Shown: in pieces, positions 53,389 through 62,374 of the stretch
Layout of the letters: every line of letters starts with the position of its first letter
Numbering within the stretch: position 1 is the first letter of the stretch
Assembly: GCA_965208965.1 (NCBI GenBank)
Contig: OZ242384.1
Span: 5,208,001 to 5,272,000, forward strand
Origin: Bin5 sp965208965
Lineage (GTDB): Bacteria > Chloroflexota > Anaerolineae > Caldilineales > Caldilineaceae
Direction: 5' to 3'
Length of the DNA: 64,000 bases
Translations under genes and position numbers: made by a program
Notes under the pieces: generated by a model
Seen by the model: only the letters and a program-made list of their open reading frames with translations
What the model was told of the DNA's origin: nothing
Database searches by the model: none

Positions 53389-54459
53389 ATGCAGGAAGTA
53401 CACGCAGCTCTACTAGGGCTATCCCATCCCCACTCACTGGCCCATCTGCGCACGCTCCAGGCCGTGTCGGAGGTTGCCAGCATCACCCTCTGGGACGAGG
53501 ACGAGGCGTTGCTGCAGGAGACGGTCAGGAACCAGGGCGAGAAGATCAGCGGGACAACGACCGATCTGGCGTCTGTTTTGGGTCAGGACCAGATCCTGTT
53601 TGTCGTCGCCGCGTTGCGCAATGACCTGGGACCACCGATTTTTACCCGCGCTTTGGAAGCGGGAAAACACGTGGTCACAGATAAGCCAATCGGTAAGACA
53701 GCGGTGGAAAGCGCGGAAGTCGCGGCTGTGGCCAGACGCGAGCAGCGCAAGCTCGGCGTCTTCTACCAGAACCGATCGCTGCCTCCGATCCAGGATGCCA
53801 GGCGCATTGTCGAGCAGGGTCTGATCGGCGAGCTGGTATCGGTCGAGATGCGCATGGTGACGACTCAGGTGCAGGTTCGCAATCCGCGGCACTGGCTCTT
53901 CAACCAGGACAAGGCGGGCGGCGGCATACTTTCCTGGTTGGGCTGCCACTACATCGACCAGATCCTGAACATCACGCAGGACGAGATCGTGTCTGTGGCC
54001 GCGCAGATCGCAACGCGCAGCGGCGAGGATATCGACGTGGAGGATGTGGCCGCGCTGTCACTGGGATTTGCGTCAGGCGCGGTGGGCACGTTTCACGCGG
54101 GTTACATGCTGGCGATGAGCGGCGGAGGCTATCACAATGCGGTCGGGTATGACACTTACGTGAGCGTCAACGGGCGGCTCGGCCGCATCACATACAGCTC
54201 CAATGGGACGCCCACGAGCATCGATGTAGAGAGCTCCCATCCGAGCTGGGCATCGGCGCCGCGACGGACCTTCGACTACACTTTCGGCGATTCACCGGCC
54301 TACGGCGGCGCTTCGGGCGAGGCCTTTCTGCGCGCCTTTATCGATGCCTGTCAGGGCAAAGGGGAACCGTTGGCAACAGGCGAGGACGCGGTTCGAGTCG
54401 CCAAAGTTGTAGATGCGGCTTACGAGTCCAGCCGCAGCGGGCAGCGAATTGACATTTAG
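53389..54459 (+). CDS. Gfo/Idh/MocA family oxidoreductase
   Basis: This 356-residue oxidoreductase has an atypical nucleotide loop: HAALLGLSHPHSLAHLRTL in place of GxGxxG. It has the DKPIGKTAVESAEVAAV motif in the usual EKP position and GGGILSWLGCHYIDQILNI. The DIDVEDVAALSLGFASGAVGTFHAGY strand segment is typical of the C-terminal domain. GGAGG lies about 12 nt before the ATG. It is divergent from the tandem array and 31 bp upstream of a GH63-like glucosidase on the same strand, with which it probably forms an operon acting on a glucosidic substrate. Confidence 0.85.
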   Translation: MQEVHAALLGLSHPHSLAHLRTLQAVSEVASITLWDEDEALLQETVRNQGEKISGTTTDLASVLGQDQILFVVAALRNDLGPPIFTRALEAGKHVVTDKPIGKTAVESAEVAAVARREQRKLGVFYQNRSLPPIQDARRIVEQGLIGELVSVEMRMVTTQVQVRNPRHWLFNQDKAGGGILSWLGCHYIDQILNITQDEIVSVAAQIATRSGEDIDVEDVAALSLGFASGAVGTFHAGYMLAMSGGGYHNAVGYDTYVSVNGRLGRITYSSNGTPTSIDVESSHPSWASAPRRTFDYTFGDSPAYGGASGEAFLRAFIDACQGKGEPLATGEDAVRVAKVVDAAYESSRSGQRIDI

Positions 54460-54490
54460 GAACATTGACATATAAGAACGGGGTGCCTAC

Positions 54491-57223
54491 GTGACGAGCA
54501 GAACCGGAACACTTTCGCGGTCGAACATTCCGCAGACCGCGGAACATAAGCGCCTGGAATGGTACCGAATGCGTACCAACAACTGGAAGCATTGGGGGCC
54601 GTATCTGAGCGAGCGGGCCTGGGCCACTGTGCGCGAAGACTATAGCGCCGGGGGCGATTGCTGGAGCTACTTTTCGCACGATCAGGCCCGCAGCCGGGCC
54701 TACCGGTGGAATGAGGACGGGCTGGCAGGGATTTGCGATCGTAATCAATACTTGTGCCTTGGCATCGGCTTGTGGAACGGCAATGATCCGATCCTGAAGG
54801 AGCGGTTGTTCGGCCTGACCGGTCCTGAGGGCAATCACGGCGAGGATGTGAAGGAGTACTACTACTATCTGGATAGCACGCCAACGCACAGCTACCTGAA
54901 GATGCTGTACAAGTATCCCCAGGCGGCCTTCCCGTACGGTCAGCTTGTGGAGGAGAACCGGAGCCGGGGCTACGATGAGGGCGAGTATGAGCTCCTGGAT
55001 ACGGGCGTATTCGACGAAAACCGCTACTTTGACGTCGTGGTCGAATATGCCAAGGCTGACGAGAACGACATTCTGGCGCGCGTTACGGTAACAAATCGGG
55101 GGCCGGAAGGCGCCCGCTTTCATTTGCTGCCCACGCTGTGGTATCGCAACACCTGGAGCTGGGGATATGAGAAGGGCCCCCTGGGCGACGTGGACGAGCA
55201 GCCGCGCCTGTTCCGACAGCCGGGCCCCAACGGCACTCTGGCCCTGAAGGCCGAGCACCCGGTCCTGGGACCCTACCACTTCTGGGCCGAAGATGCCCGC
55301 GAGGTCCTCTTCACTGAAAACGATACCAATTCGGCTCTGCTCTTCGGCACGCCAAACCGGACGCCCTACGTAAAGGATGCATTTCACCGCTTTGTCATCA
55401 ACGGTGAACTCGAGGCGACGAATCCCGCGGAGCAGGGCACGAAGGCGGCGGCCCACTATTTCGACTTCATACCCGCAGGCGGCACACGGGTCTATCGCTG
55501 GCGCCTGTCCAATCTGGCCCATCGACAACCGTTTGGCCGGGGGTTCGACAAAGCTTTCCGCCAGCGCATCGCCGAAACGGACGAGTTCTATGAAGCGGTG
55601 CAGAAGAAGGGCTTGAGCAGAGATGAGCTGCTGGTCCAGCGCCGGGCGCTGGCAGGTATGCTGTGGACGAAACAGCTCTACTACTACGACGTACCGCAGT
55701 GGTTGAGGGGCGACCCGATACTGCCGGCGCCCAGTTGGCGCAAAAACGGCCGCAACGGCGACTGGGACCATCTACACAATTTCGACGTGATTTCCATGCC
55801 GGACAAGTGGGAATACCCCTGGTATGCGACCTGGGATACAGGCTTTCACTGCATTCCCCTTTCGCTGGTGGATGCGGACTACGCCAAACGGCAGCTGACG
55901 CTTTCCACCCGCGAGTGGTATATGCATCCCAACGGCGCCTTGCCGGCCTATGAGTGGCACTTCGGCGACGTCAATCCGCCGGTACACGCCTGGGCGGTCT
56001 GGCGAGTTTATAAGATCGATGCCCGCCAGAGCGGCGTACCGGACCGGCCATTCCTGGAGAGCCTGTTTCACAAACTTCTGCTCAACTTTACCTGGTGGGT
56101 CAATCGCAAAGACGAGGATGGAAACAACGTCTTCCAGGGCGGATTCCTGGGGTTGGACAACATCAGTGTCTTCGACCGCAGCGCGGGCCTGCCCGCGGGC
56201 GGCCGGATCGACCAGTCGGACGGCACCGCCTGGATGGGCTTCTATTGCCTGATGATGATGAAGATCGCGCTGGAACTGGGCGAGCAAGACTCGGTCTACC
56301 ATGGCATCTCGACGAACTTCTCGGTCTACCAGGACATGGCAACCAAGTTTTTCGAGCACTTTCTGCGCATTGCCACGGCGATGAACGAAGATCGAGGCGG
56401 AGGCGCCTCGCTCTGGGATGAGAAGGACCGCTTCTACTACGACTTGCTGCATATGCCGGACGGCACGCTGATTCCGCTGAAGGTCCGTTCGATGGTGGGG
56501 CTGATTCCGCTGTTTGCGGTTGAAACGCTGGAGCCGCGCCTGATGTCCTCGTTGCCGGAGTTCAACCGGCGCACCCACTGGTTTCTTGAGAACCGACCGC
56601 GGCTGGCTTCGACCATAAGCAGCATAGACGCCCCCGGGGTTGGGCAGCGATACCTGACTTCCCTCCTGTCACGAGACAAGCTGGAGAGCATATTGCGCTA
56701 CCTTCTGGACGAGGAGGAGTTTCTGTCCCCTTACGGTATTCGCTCGCTGTCCAAGGCCCATAAGAAACATCCCTATCACGTTCACATCGGCGACCGGACT
56801 TTCGAGATTCAGTATGAACCGGCGGAATCCCTCTCCGGAATGTACGGCGGCAACTCAAACTGGCGAGGTCCGGTCTGGTTCCCGATCAACTTCCTGATTA
56901 TCGAAAGCTTGCAGCGCTTTCATCACTACTACGGGGACTCGCTGAAAGTAGAGTGCCCGACAGGGTCCGGTATCTTCATGACGCTGGACGAGGTTGCCGT
57001 GGAGCTTTCCAGGCGGCTGATACAGCTGTTCCTGCGCAACGGGACGGGCGGACGACCGTTCAATGGGGATGCACGCGTTCTGCAGGAGGACCCTCACTGG
57101 CGTGATCAGATCCTGTTCCACGAATACTTTCATGGTGACAATGGCGCCGGCTTGGGGGCCAGCCACCAGACGGGCTGGACGGGTCTGGTGGCAAAGCTAT
57201 TGCAACAGTCAGGGGGAGAGTGA
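54491..57223 (+). CDS. GH63-like glucosidase
   Basis: This 910-residue protein begins at GTG 54491 and opens TAEHKRLEWYRMRTNNWKHWG. It has the usual beta-sandwich N-terminal domain and the (alpha/alpha)6 barrel of GH63. Key segments are YPWYATWDTGFHCIPLSLVD, with a catalytic-region Trp-Asp, and HEYFHGDNGAGLGASHQTGWTGL near the C terminus with a Glu and Gln-x-Gly-Trp. WHFGDVNPPVHAWAVWRVY and NSNWRGPVWFPINFLIIESL also fit. No signal peptide is seen, so the enzyme is cytoplasmic. It would hydrolyse an alpha-glucosidic or mannosylglycerate-type glycoside. The ABC importer at 60-64 kb could supply substrate. Confidence 0.88.
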   Translation: MTSRTGTLSRSNIPQTAEHKRLEWYRMRTNNWKHWGPYLSERAWATVREDYSAGGDCWSYFSHDQARSRAYRWNEDGLAGICDRNQYLCLGIGLWNGNDPILKERLFGLTGPEGNHGEDVKEYYYYLDSTPTHSYLKMLYKYPQAAFPYGQLVEENRSRGYDEGEYELLDTGVFDENRYFDVVVEYAKADENDILARVTVTNRGPEGARFHLLPTLWYRNTWSWGYEKGPLGDVDEQPRLFRQPGPNGTLALKAEHPVLGPYHFWAEDAREVLFTENDTNSALLFGTPNRTPYVKDAFHRFVINGELEATNPAEQGTKAAAHYFDFIPAGGTRVYRWRLSNLAHRQPFGRGFDKAFRQRIAETDEFYEAVQKKGLSRDELLVQRRALAGMLWTKQLYYYDVPQWLRGDPILPAPSWRKNGRNGDWDHLHNFDVISMPDKWEYPWYATWDTGFHCIPLSLVDADYAKRQLTLSTREWYMHPNGALPAYEWHFGDVNPPVHAWAVWRVYKIDARQSGVPDRPFLESLFHKLLLNFTWWVNRKDEDGNNVFQGGFLGLDNISVFDRSAGLPAGGRIDQSDGTAWMGFYCLMMMKIALELGEQDSVYHGISTNFSVYQDMATKFFEHFLRIATAMNEDRGGGASLWDEKDRFYYDLLHMPDGTLIPLKVRSMVGLIPLFAVETLEPRLMSSLPEFNRRTHWFLENRPRLASTISSIDAPGVGQRYLTSLLSRDKLESILRYLLDEEEFLSPYGIRSLSKAHKKHPYHVHIGDRTFEIQYEPAESLSGMYGGNSNWRGPVWFPINFLIIESLQRFHHYYGDSLKVECPTGSGIFMTLDEVAVELSRRLIQLFLRNGTGGRPFNGDARVLQEDPHWRDQILFHEYFHGDNGAGLGASHQTGWTGLVAKLLQQSGGE

Positions 57224-57293
57224 CGGGTAGAGCGCTCGCTGGGAAAACGATTGGAATTCGAAGAGTACATTCTTGGAGAAAAGGAAAGAGAAA

Positions 57294-58223
57294 ATGCAAC
57301 TGGCGACGTATTTGGGACATGCCGGCGAACGAGTTGGCGTCGTGGACGGGGACCACATTTACGATATACAGGGCGCCATGGAGGCTTGCCGTCTGGGTGA
57401 TCCGGCAGCGGCCGCGGACATGGTCACACTGTTGAAGGCAGGGGAGGACGGGATGGAGGGCGTCCGCGCCTCGTTTGAATGGGCCAAGAACAAGAACGGG
57501 CCGGAGTTGAAGATTCCTCTTCACAGTGTCACGCTGCGCGCGCCGCTGCCCAGTCCCGGCAAGCTGATGTGCCTGGCCGGAAACTACGCCAGCCACATCG
57601 AAGAGGGGGGAGGGTCCTACATAGGCAAGGAGAAGATGATACCGCGCTTCTTTATCAAGCCCACCTCATCTGTCACGGCAACGAAGCAGCCGATCCGTAT
57701 CCCGCCTTCGACCGGTTTCGCCGACTGGGAGCTGGAGCTGGCCGTCGTGGTTGGCAAGAGCGGCCGCGATCTGACGCCGGAACAGGCGGAAGAGCATATC
57801 ATGGGTTACACGATCTTTAACGATATTTCGGCGCGAGAGTTGACCTTCCGCAACGATCTTCCGGAGCAGGAGGGAGACTGGTACTTCGACTGGCTGGTGG
57901 GCAAGTGGCTGGACACGTTCGGACCGATGGGGCCGTGGATTACGACCCGGGACGAGATCCCTCATCCGGACCGCCTGCGCATGCGCCTGTGGCAGAACGA
58001 TGTTCTGCACCAGGATGCGAGCTCCGGTCAGATGATCTTCTCGCCGGCTGAGGCGCTTTCATTTGTCTCGCAGTTCGTTACGCTTGAGCCTGGGGACCTG
58101 TTGAGCACGGGCACGCCTTCAGGTGTCGGCCACGCCAAGAAGGTGCGCCTGGAACCTGGCGACCGCATCAAGGGCGAGATTGAGGGGCTGGGCGTCCTGG
58201 AGAACAGTGTCGAAGCGCTCTGA
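57294..58223 (+). CDS. Fumarylacetoacetate hydrolase (FAH) family protein
   Basis: This 309-residue protein has PGKLMCLAGNYASHIEEGG, FIKPTSSVTATKQPIRIP, FADWELELAVVVGKSGRDL (the metal-binding Glu-x-Glu of the family), GYTIFNDISARELTFR and DLLSTGTPSGVGHAKKV, all FAH-domain features. An AAGGAAAGAGAAA run decides the start at 57294 over an earlier in-frame ATG at 57273. FAH-fold enzymes act as acylpyruvases, 2-keto-3-deoxy-acid dehydratases or ketone hydrolases. A sugar-acid role would suit the Gfo/Idh and glucosidase neighbours. Confidence 0.92.
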   Translation: MQLATYLGHAGERVGVVDGDHIYDIQGAMEACRLGDPAAAADMVTLLKAGEDGMEGVRASFEWAKNKNGPELKIPLHSVTLRAPLPSPGKLMCLAGNYASHIEEGGGSYIGKEKMIPRFFIKPTSSVTATKQPIRIPPSTGFADWELELAVVVGKSGRDLTPEQAEEHIMGYTIFNDISARELTFRNDLPEQEGDWYFDWLVGKWLDTFGPMGPWITTRDEIPHPDRLRMRLWQNDVLHQDASSGQMIFSPAEALSFVSQFVTLEPGDLLSTGTPSGVGHAKKVRLEPGDRIKGEIEGLGVLENSVEAL

Positions 58224-58292
58224 CGCCGGAAGGACTGTCTGCATTGCGCGTCCAAGGGGTAAGGCAAGCCTGTCGACCCGGGGAGGGAAGCG

Positions 58293-58970
58293 ATGCCCTG
58301 CACCTGCTGCGAACCGCCGGAATTTGGCGATTATGAAGGGATGTTCGATACGGAGTGGGCGTCCAGAGAGGCCGACGCCTATGTAAGGAATGGCCTGGAG
58401 GCGCGCGCCGAACGCCTTATTGCCTATCTGTTGGAGAACTGCAGCGGGCCTCTGCGCGTCTTGGATGTAGGCAGTGGGGCCGGCGGTGTACATCATGAGC
58501 TTCTGCGCCGCGGACTCGCTGAGAGCGCGGTCGCCGTTGAAGCCTCATCCGCATACATCGCGGCGGCCCGCGAGATCGGTGAACGGCTGGGGCAGGAGAG
58601 CAAGGTGCAATATGTTCACGGCGACTTCACCGCTGCGGCCGCGGTGATCAGTTCAGCCGATGCCGTGATCCTGGACAGGGTGATCTGCTGCTATCCCCAT
58701 CTGGGGCAGCTGCTGGGAGCCTCGGCGAGCAAGGCCGAACGTTTTCTCGCACTGAGCTATCCGCGCGAGAGATGGTGGGTCCGCCTTGCTTTTGGCCTCT
58801 TCAATCTGTATCTCAAGATAAAGCGCAAAGATTTCCGGACATTCGTTCATCCCCACAGCGAGGTACACTCGATCGCGGCGCGTGGTGGGTTGACGAAGGT
58901 CCACGCGGAAACTGAGGGCTTCTGGCAGATTACCGTGTATGAAAGGGCCGGGTCGCGGTCAGCCGCCTAG
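58293..58970 (+). CDS. Class I SAM-dependent methyltransferase
   Basis: This 225-residue methyltransferase has the SAM motif RVLDVGSGAGGVHHELL at about 54-70, VAVEASSAYIAAAREIGERL and YVHGDFTAAAAVISSADAVILDRVICCYPHL. The N-terminal CTCCEPPEFG contains three Cys and is unusual. The C-terminal half has LAFGLFNLYLKIKRKDFRTFVHP, which resembles methyltransferases acting on Mg-protoporphyrin-like or small phenolic substrates, but no pathway genes adjoin. GGGAGGGAAGCG precedes the ATG. It ends 30 bp from the convergent aminotransferase gene. Confidence 0.85.
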   Translation: MPCTCCEPPEFGDYEGMFDTEWASREADAYVRNGLEARAERLIAYLLENCSGPLRVLDVGSGAGGVHHELLRRGLAESAVAVEASSAYIAAAREIGERLGQESKVQYVHGDFTAAAAVISSADAVILDRVICCYPHLGQLLGASASKAERFLALSYPRERWWVRLAFGLFNLYLKIKRKDFRTFVHPHSEVHSIAARGGLTKVHAETEGFWQITVYERAGSRSAA

Positions 58971-59000
58971 TTTTACCCCGTTCGTATTTCCTCTAACACT

Positions 59001-59924
59001 CTACAGGTGACCTTGGGCCTGGGCGATGATGTCGAGGCCCACGAGGTCGCTCCATGCCTGCAATAGCTGCAGGGACACGGGGCCGACCGCGCCGTCGCCA
59101 ATGGGCAGGCCGTTGAACTTTGTGGCGGGCATGATGCAGTAGGGCGTGCTGGTGAAGAAGGCCTCGTCGGCGGTGTAGATGTCGTAGGGCTGGAAGTCGG
59201 TCACCTGGGTGGGGATGCCGACTACTTCGGCCAGTTCAAGGACGGTCTCGCGAGAAATGCCGGCGAGGGCGCCGCGGGCATGGGGCGTCTTGAGGATGCC
59301 GTCGGCCCAGATGAAGAAGTTGCCCCCCTTGTTCTCGGTAACATTGCCGTCCGTATCCAGGATTACGCTCTGCGCCTGCGGATCGACCAGCTTGACCTCT
59401 GCTTCGGCCAAGGTATATGCGAGGCGGCTGCGATTCTTGATGCGGGCGTCGAGCGACTGGGTGGGGATGGCCCGGCTGAAGGGTGTCACGGCGTGGCAGC
59501 CTTCGGTGTAGAAGCCGGCCCAGTCACGCAGGATCATAGGCGCGGTGTTGATGATGATGGTGGCGGGGGAGCGCTGCAGGGTGGGATCGGCCGCGGCGGC
59601 GCCCATGCCTCGCGAGATGTTGTGGACGATCCAGACATCCTCCTGCGGCGGGACGTGAGGCAGGTTGGTCTCCAGCAGTTCCAGCGTGACTGCGGTCATT
59701 TCGTCCTGCGACATTCCGGCGTTTATGCGGCTCACCTTGAGCGATTTGTAGAGGCGCTCGATATGCCGTTCCAGCTTGAAGGGTCGGTGGCCGAAGGTGC
59801 GGGTCGATTCGGTCACGGTATCGCCCAGTGTGACGGCCGTATCGAAGACCGATATTTTGGCCTGGTCCGGCGGGAACGTCTTGCCGTTGATGTAGACGAG
59901 ATGTTTACTGGCGTCGTGTTCCAT
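59001..59924 (-). CDS. Class IV PLP-dependent aminotransferase (BCAT/D-amino acid type)
   Basis: This 307-residue fold-type IV transaminase includes a DARIKNRSRLAYTLAEAEV segment with the PLP Lys, ILDTDGNVTENKGGNFFIW with the family Glu-Asn, and TPHARGALAGISRETVLELA. ERHIERLYKSLKVSRIN is the usual N-terminal part. Branched-chain aminotransferase, D-alanine transaminase or 4-amino-4-deoxychorismate lyase are the choices; the first two are likelier. It lies downstream of the ABC-transporter genes on the same strand, separated by a strong hairpin, so it may be transcribed independently. Confidence 0.9.
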   Translation of the reverse strand: MEHDASKHLVYINGKTFPPDQAKISVFDTAVTLGDTVTESTRTFGHRPFKLERHIERLYKSLKVSRINAGMSQDEMTAVTLELLETNLPHVPPQEDVWIVHNISRGMGAAAADPTLQRSPATIIINTAPMILRDWAGFYTEGCHAVTPFSRAIPTQSLDARIKNRSRLAYTLAEAEVKLVDPQAQSVILDTDGNVTENKGGNFFIWADGILKTPHARGALAGISRETVLELAEVVGIPTQVTDFQPYDIYTADEAFFTSTPYCIMPATKFNGLPIGDGAVGPVSLQLLQAWSDLVGLDIIAQAQGHL

Positions 59925-59962
59925 TCCGGCTGCTCTCCTTTCCCATAGTCTCCAGATTCAAG

Positions 59963-59991
59963 ACAGCGGAGCCAGTTGCTGGCTCCGCTGT
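59963..59991 (-). terminator. Strong perfect hairpin between solute-binding protein and aminotransferase genes
   Basis: ACAGCGGAGCCAG (59963-59975) and CTGGCTCCGCTGT (59979-59991) form a perfect 13-bp stem with a 3-nt loop. On the minus strand it follows the solute-binding protein stop by about 98 nt and precedes the aminotransferase ATG by 38 nt. No T-run follows, so rho-independent termination is uncertain; it could instead stabilise mRNA or attenuate read-through. Confidence 0.6.
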
Positions 59992-60088
59992 CCCGTTACA
60001 GTTTCAATCCTTCAAGGCGGACGGGTCGCAGGCTCCTTCTACTTTCGCGAGAGCCGATGGACGCGACCGCGCTTGAGACAGTTTGTCT

Positions 60089-62218
60089 CTACTCGTTGAT
60101 GAACCACTGCGCCGGGATGGTCGGCGTCCACTCACCGGAAATCGACCAGGTCACCACATTGCGCAGCCGGTTATGTACGTTGGTCAGCTGGCCGAACTTG
60201 GGATCGTCGACGACGAGACCGATCGACCAGATATTGTCCATGTGGATCTCAAAGACCTCCCGTATCAACGCGTTACGGGTATCCTCGTCCGGTTCACCCA
60301 GGATCTGATCGCGCAGCACGCGCAGCTGCTTCACGTCGTCCGGGGGCTCCACGCCTTCGGCGCCGTCGGTGTCCAGCCAGGCGGCCCAATCACGGGCCCA
60401 CTGCCAGCCCCGCATGGCGAAGGTATTGGCGTTCAACGTCGGGTGGACCGGGCCGCCGCCGAAGTGGCCGCCGCGAGCCGAGACGTCGTGCTCGCCACTG
60501 TTGTGGCGCGTGTACCAGAGTTGACCGGCTTCAGGTGTTACGGTCGCATTGATGCCGACCTCGGCCCAGTAGCCCTTAACCAGCTCCATCAGCTCAGGCG
60601 ATTCTGAAGGCCAGGCGGTGGTGGCGGAGATGATAATCAGCAGCTCATTTCCGTCGGGCCCCAGCCGGAAGCCGTCAGCGTCGCGCTCGGTGATGCCGAT
60701 TTCGTCGAGTATCTGGTTGGCGAGGTCCGGATCATGCTGGGTCCAGGACTGGAACAGTTCATCCTCGCCGTGATACGGCGGGCCGCGCAGCGGCGCGATC
60801 TGGGAAGCGAAGACGCCGCCCTTATAGATCAACTTGATGATCTCATCGCGATTGATGGCCACGGAGAGTGCATGGCGGAATCTCTTGTCGTTATAGAGCT
60901 CTCGCTTGGCTTCGTCGTCGATGGTGTAGTTGAACATGATGTTGCCGTAGGCGTTGGGCATCCAGTTGGCATAGGCGAAGCGGAAGTCGCCGCTTTCCCG
61001 GTTTTCAGACAGGACCGGGATGTTGGCGGTGCCCAGGGCGCGTACGAAGTCCAGTTCGCCGGCGATGGTCTTCAGCAGAGCGGCTTCGGCGTCAGCCACG
61101 CGAATTTCGTGAATCTCATCAATATAGGGCAGCTGGTTTCCAGCGGTGTCCACCTTCCAGAAGTAGGGGTTGCGAACATATACCTCGACCGGGTTGGGCG
61201 GGACGGTGGTCGGAAGCCAGGCTGCCAGGCTCGGCTTGTCGACATTGACGCTTCCGTTCTTCTGCCCGAACAGGTCCATCCAGTTGTCGAAGCCGCCATC
61301 GTCCATCATCCCTTCAATATCGGCCATTTCGGCGTAGTCGGGATGGAACTTGGTCAGGTAGTGCTTCGGGCTGGTTGTCGGTCCGGAGCGCGGCCCGCCC
61401 CAGCTTCCCAGGTAGGTGGGGAAGAGTGCGTAGGACTTGGCGAAGGTGAACTGGACGGTGAAGTCGTCGATCATCGCCAGGTCGGCCATTTCGCCGCCGC
61501 GGCTCAGCAGTGTAGGCGGTGACGGCGTCAGCTCCTCGTTGAGGATGATATCCTGCCACCAGAACATGACATCGTTGGCGGTAAAGGGTTCGCCGTCGCT
61601 CCACTTGATGCCTTTGCGCAGGTTGAGTGTCAGCTGGGTGTGGTCGTCGTTCCAGGACCAACCTTCGGCCACGTTGGGAACGATCACGCCCTTGGGTGAA
61701 TGGAGCGTCAGAGGCTCAATCACCCACCAGCCCATTTCGCCCATGGCGCGCTGACCGCCGACGGTCTTGCGGAGAGCGCCGCCATACTTGCCAACGGCCT
61801 CTTCAGGCTTGATGACGATGGGGTTGATCGGCAGGCGTTCCTCGACAGGGGGCAGGGCACCGCTGGCGACCATTTCGGCGAGCGCGGGCGCCTGCTGGTA
61901 AGAGTCGATGCCTCCGGCGTCGGCCGGCGTGTTGTAGACCTCGCTCTGCACTTCACGCTCACCTGCACCGGCGGGCGGGTCGGACAGCACAGGGCCTGTC
62001 ATTGCTGCTTCTGACGAGGATGACTCTTCGGCGGCGGGCGCAGATTCCTCGGCGGCGGGCGCGGTCTCTTCGCTGGCGGCCGGCTCATCGGCGGCGCCGC
62101 ATGCGGCCAGCAGCAGGGAAAGTATGATCAGGAACGGAATGATTCTGGAGACACCCTTCGCCAGCCTGGCGCCGGCGGTGGCGCCGCCACTTTGAAAAGA
62201 AAGTTTACGACGGGACAC
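60089..62218 (-). CDS. ABC transporter substrate-binding lipoprotein (SBP family 5, Opp/Dpp type)
   Basis: This 709-residue extracellular solute-binding protein starts at GTG 62218 with AAGGAG 8 nt before it, so the earlier GTG at 62260 is not needed. The signal peptide has IIPFLIILSLLLAACG with the lipobox Cys. An Ala/Glu/Ser-rich linker follows (residues about 40-70), then EEAVGKYGGALRKTVGG, LTLNLRKGIKWSDGEPFTAN and RFRHALSVAINRDEIIKLIY, all typical of family 5. The ATPase gene lies just upstream. Oligopeptides or oligosaccharides could be the ligand; large family 5 proteins of Chloroflexota and Thermotogota are frequently sugar binders. Confidence 0.93.
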   Translation of the reverse strand: MSRRKLSFQSGGATAGARLAKGVSRIIPFLIILSLLLAACGAADEPAASEETAPAAEESAPAAEESSSSEAAMTGPVLSDPPAGAGEREVQSEVYNTPADAGGIDSYQQAPALAEMVASGALPPVEERLPINPIVIKPEEAVGKYGGALRKTVGGQRAMGEMGWWVIEPLTLHSPKGVIVPNVAEGWSWNDDHTQLTLNLRKGIKWSDGEPFTANDVMFWWQDIILNEELTPSPPTLLSRGGEMADLAMIDDFTVQFTFAKSYALFPTYLGSWGGPRSGPTTSPKHYLTKFHPDYAEMADIEGMMDDGGFDNWMDLFGQKNGSVNVDKPSLAAWLPTTVPPNPVEVYVRNPYFWKVDTAGNQLPYIDEIHEIRVADAEAALLKTIAGELDFVRALGTANIPVLSENRESGDFRFAYANWMPNAYGNIMFNYTIDDEAKRELYNDKRFRHALSVAINRDEIIKLIYKGGVFASQIAPLRGPPYHGEDELFQSWTQHDPDLANQILDEIGITERDADGFRLGPDGNELLIIISATTAWPSESPELMELVKGYWAEVGINATVTPEAGQLWYTRHNSGEHDVSARGGHFGGGPVHPTLNANTFAMRGWQWARDWAAWLDTDGAEGVEPPDDVKQLRVLRDQILGEPDEDTRNALIREVFEIHMDNIWSIGLVVDDPKFGQLTNVHNRLRNVVTWSISGEWTPTIPAQWFINE

Positions 62219-62374
62219 AGTTTTGCTCCTTGTACGTGAAAGATTACGGTTGCGAATCACTGTGTTCTTGAAAAATGCACCTCCTTATTCTTGCCCTGGT
62301 GTCTTGGCGGCATTGAAGAAAAGCAGGAAATGTAGTCAGGCTACAGGCACCCCATTAGCGGAACAAGGAATCTG

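Noticed and set aside
54338..55771. Minus-strand open frame of about 477 codons
   Set aside because: It is antisense to the GH63-like glucosidase and its translation is low in recognisable features.
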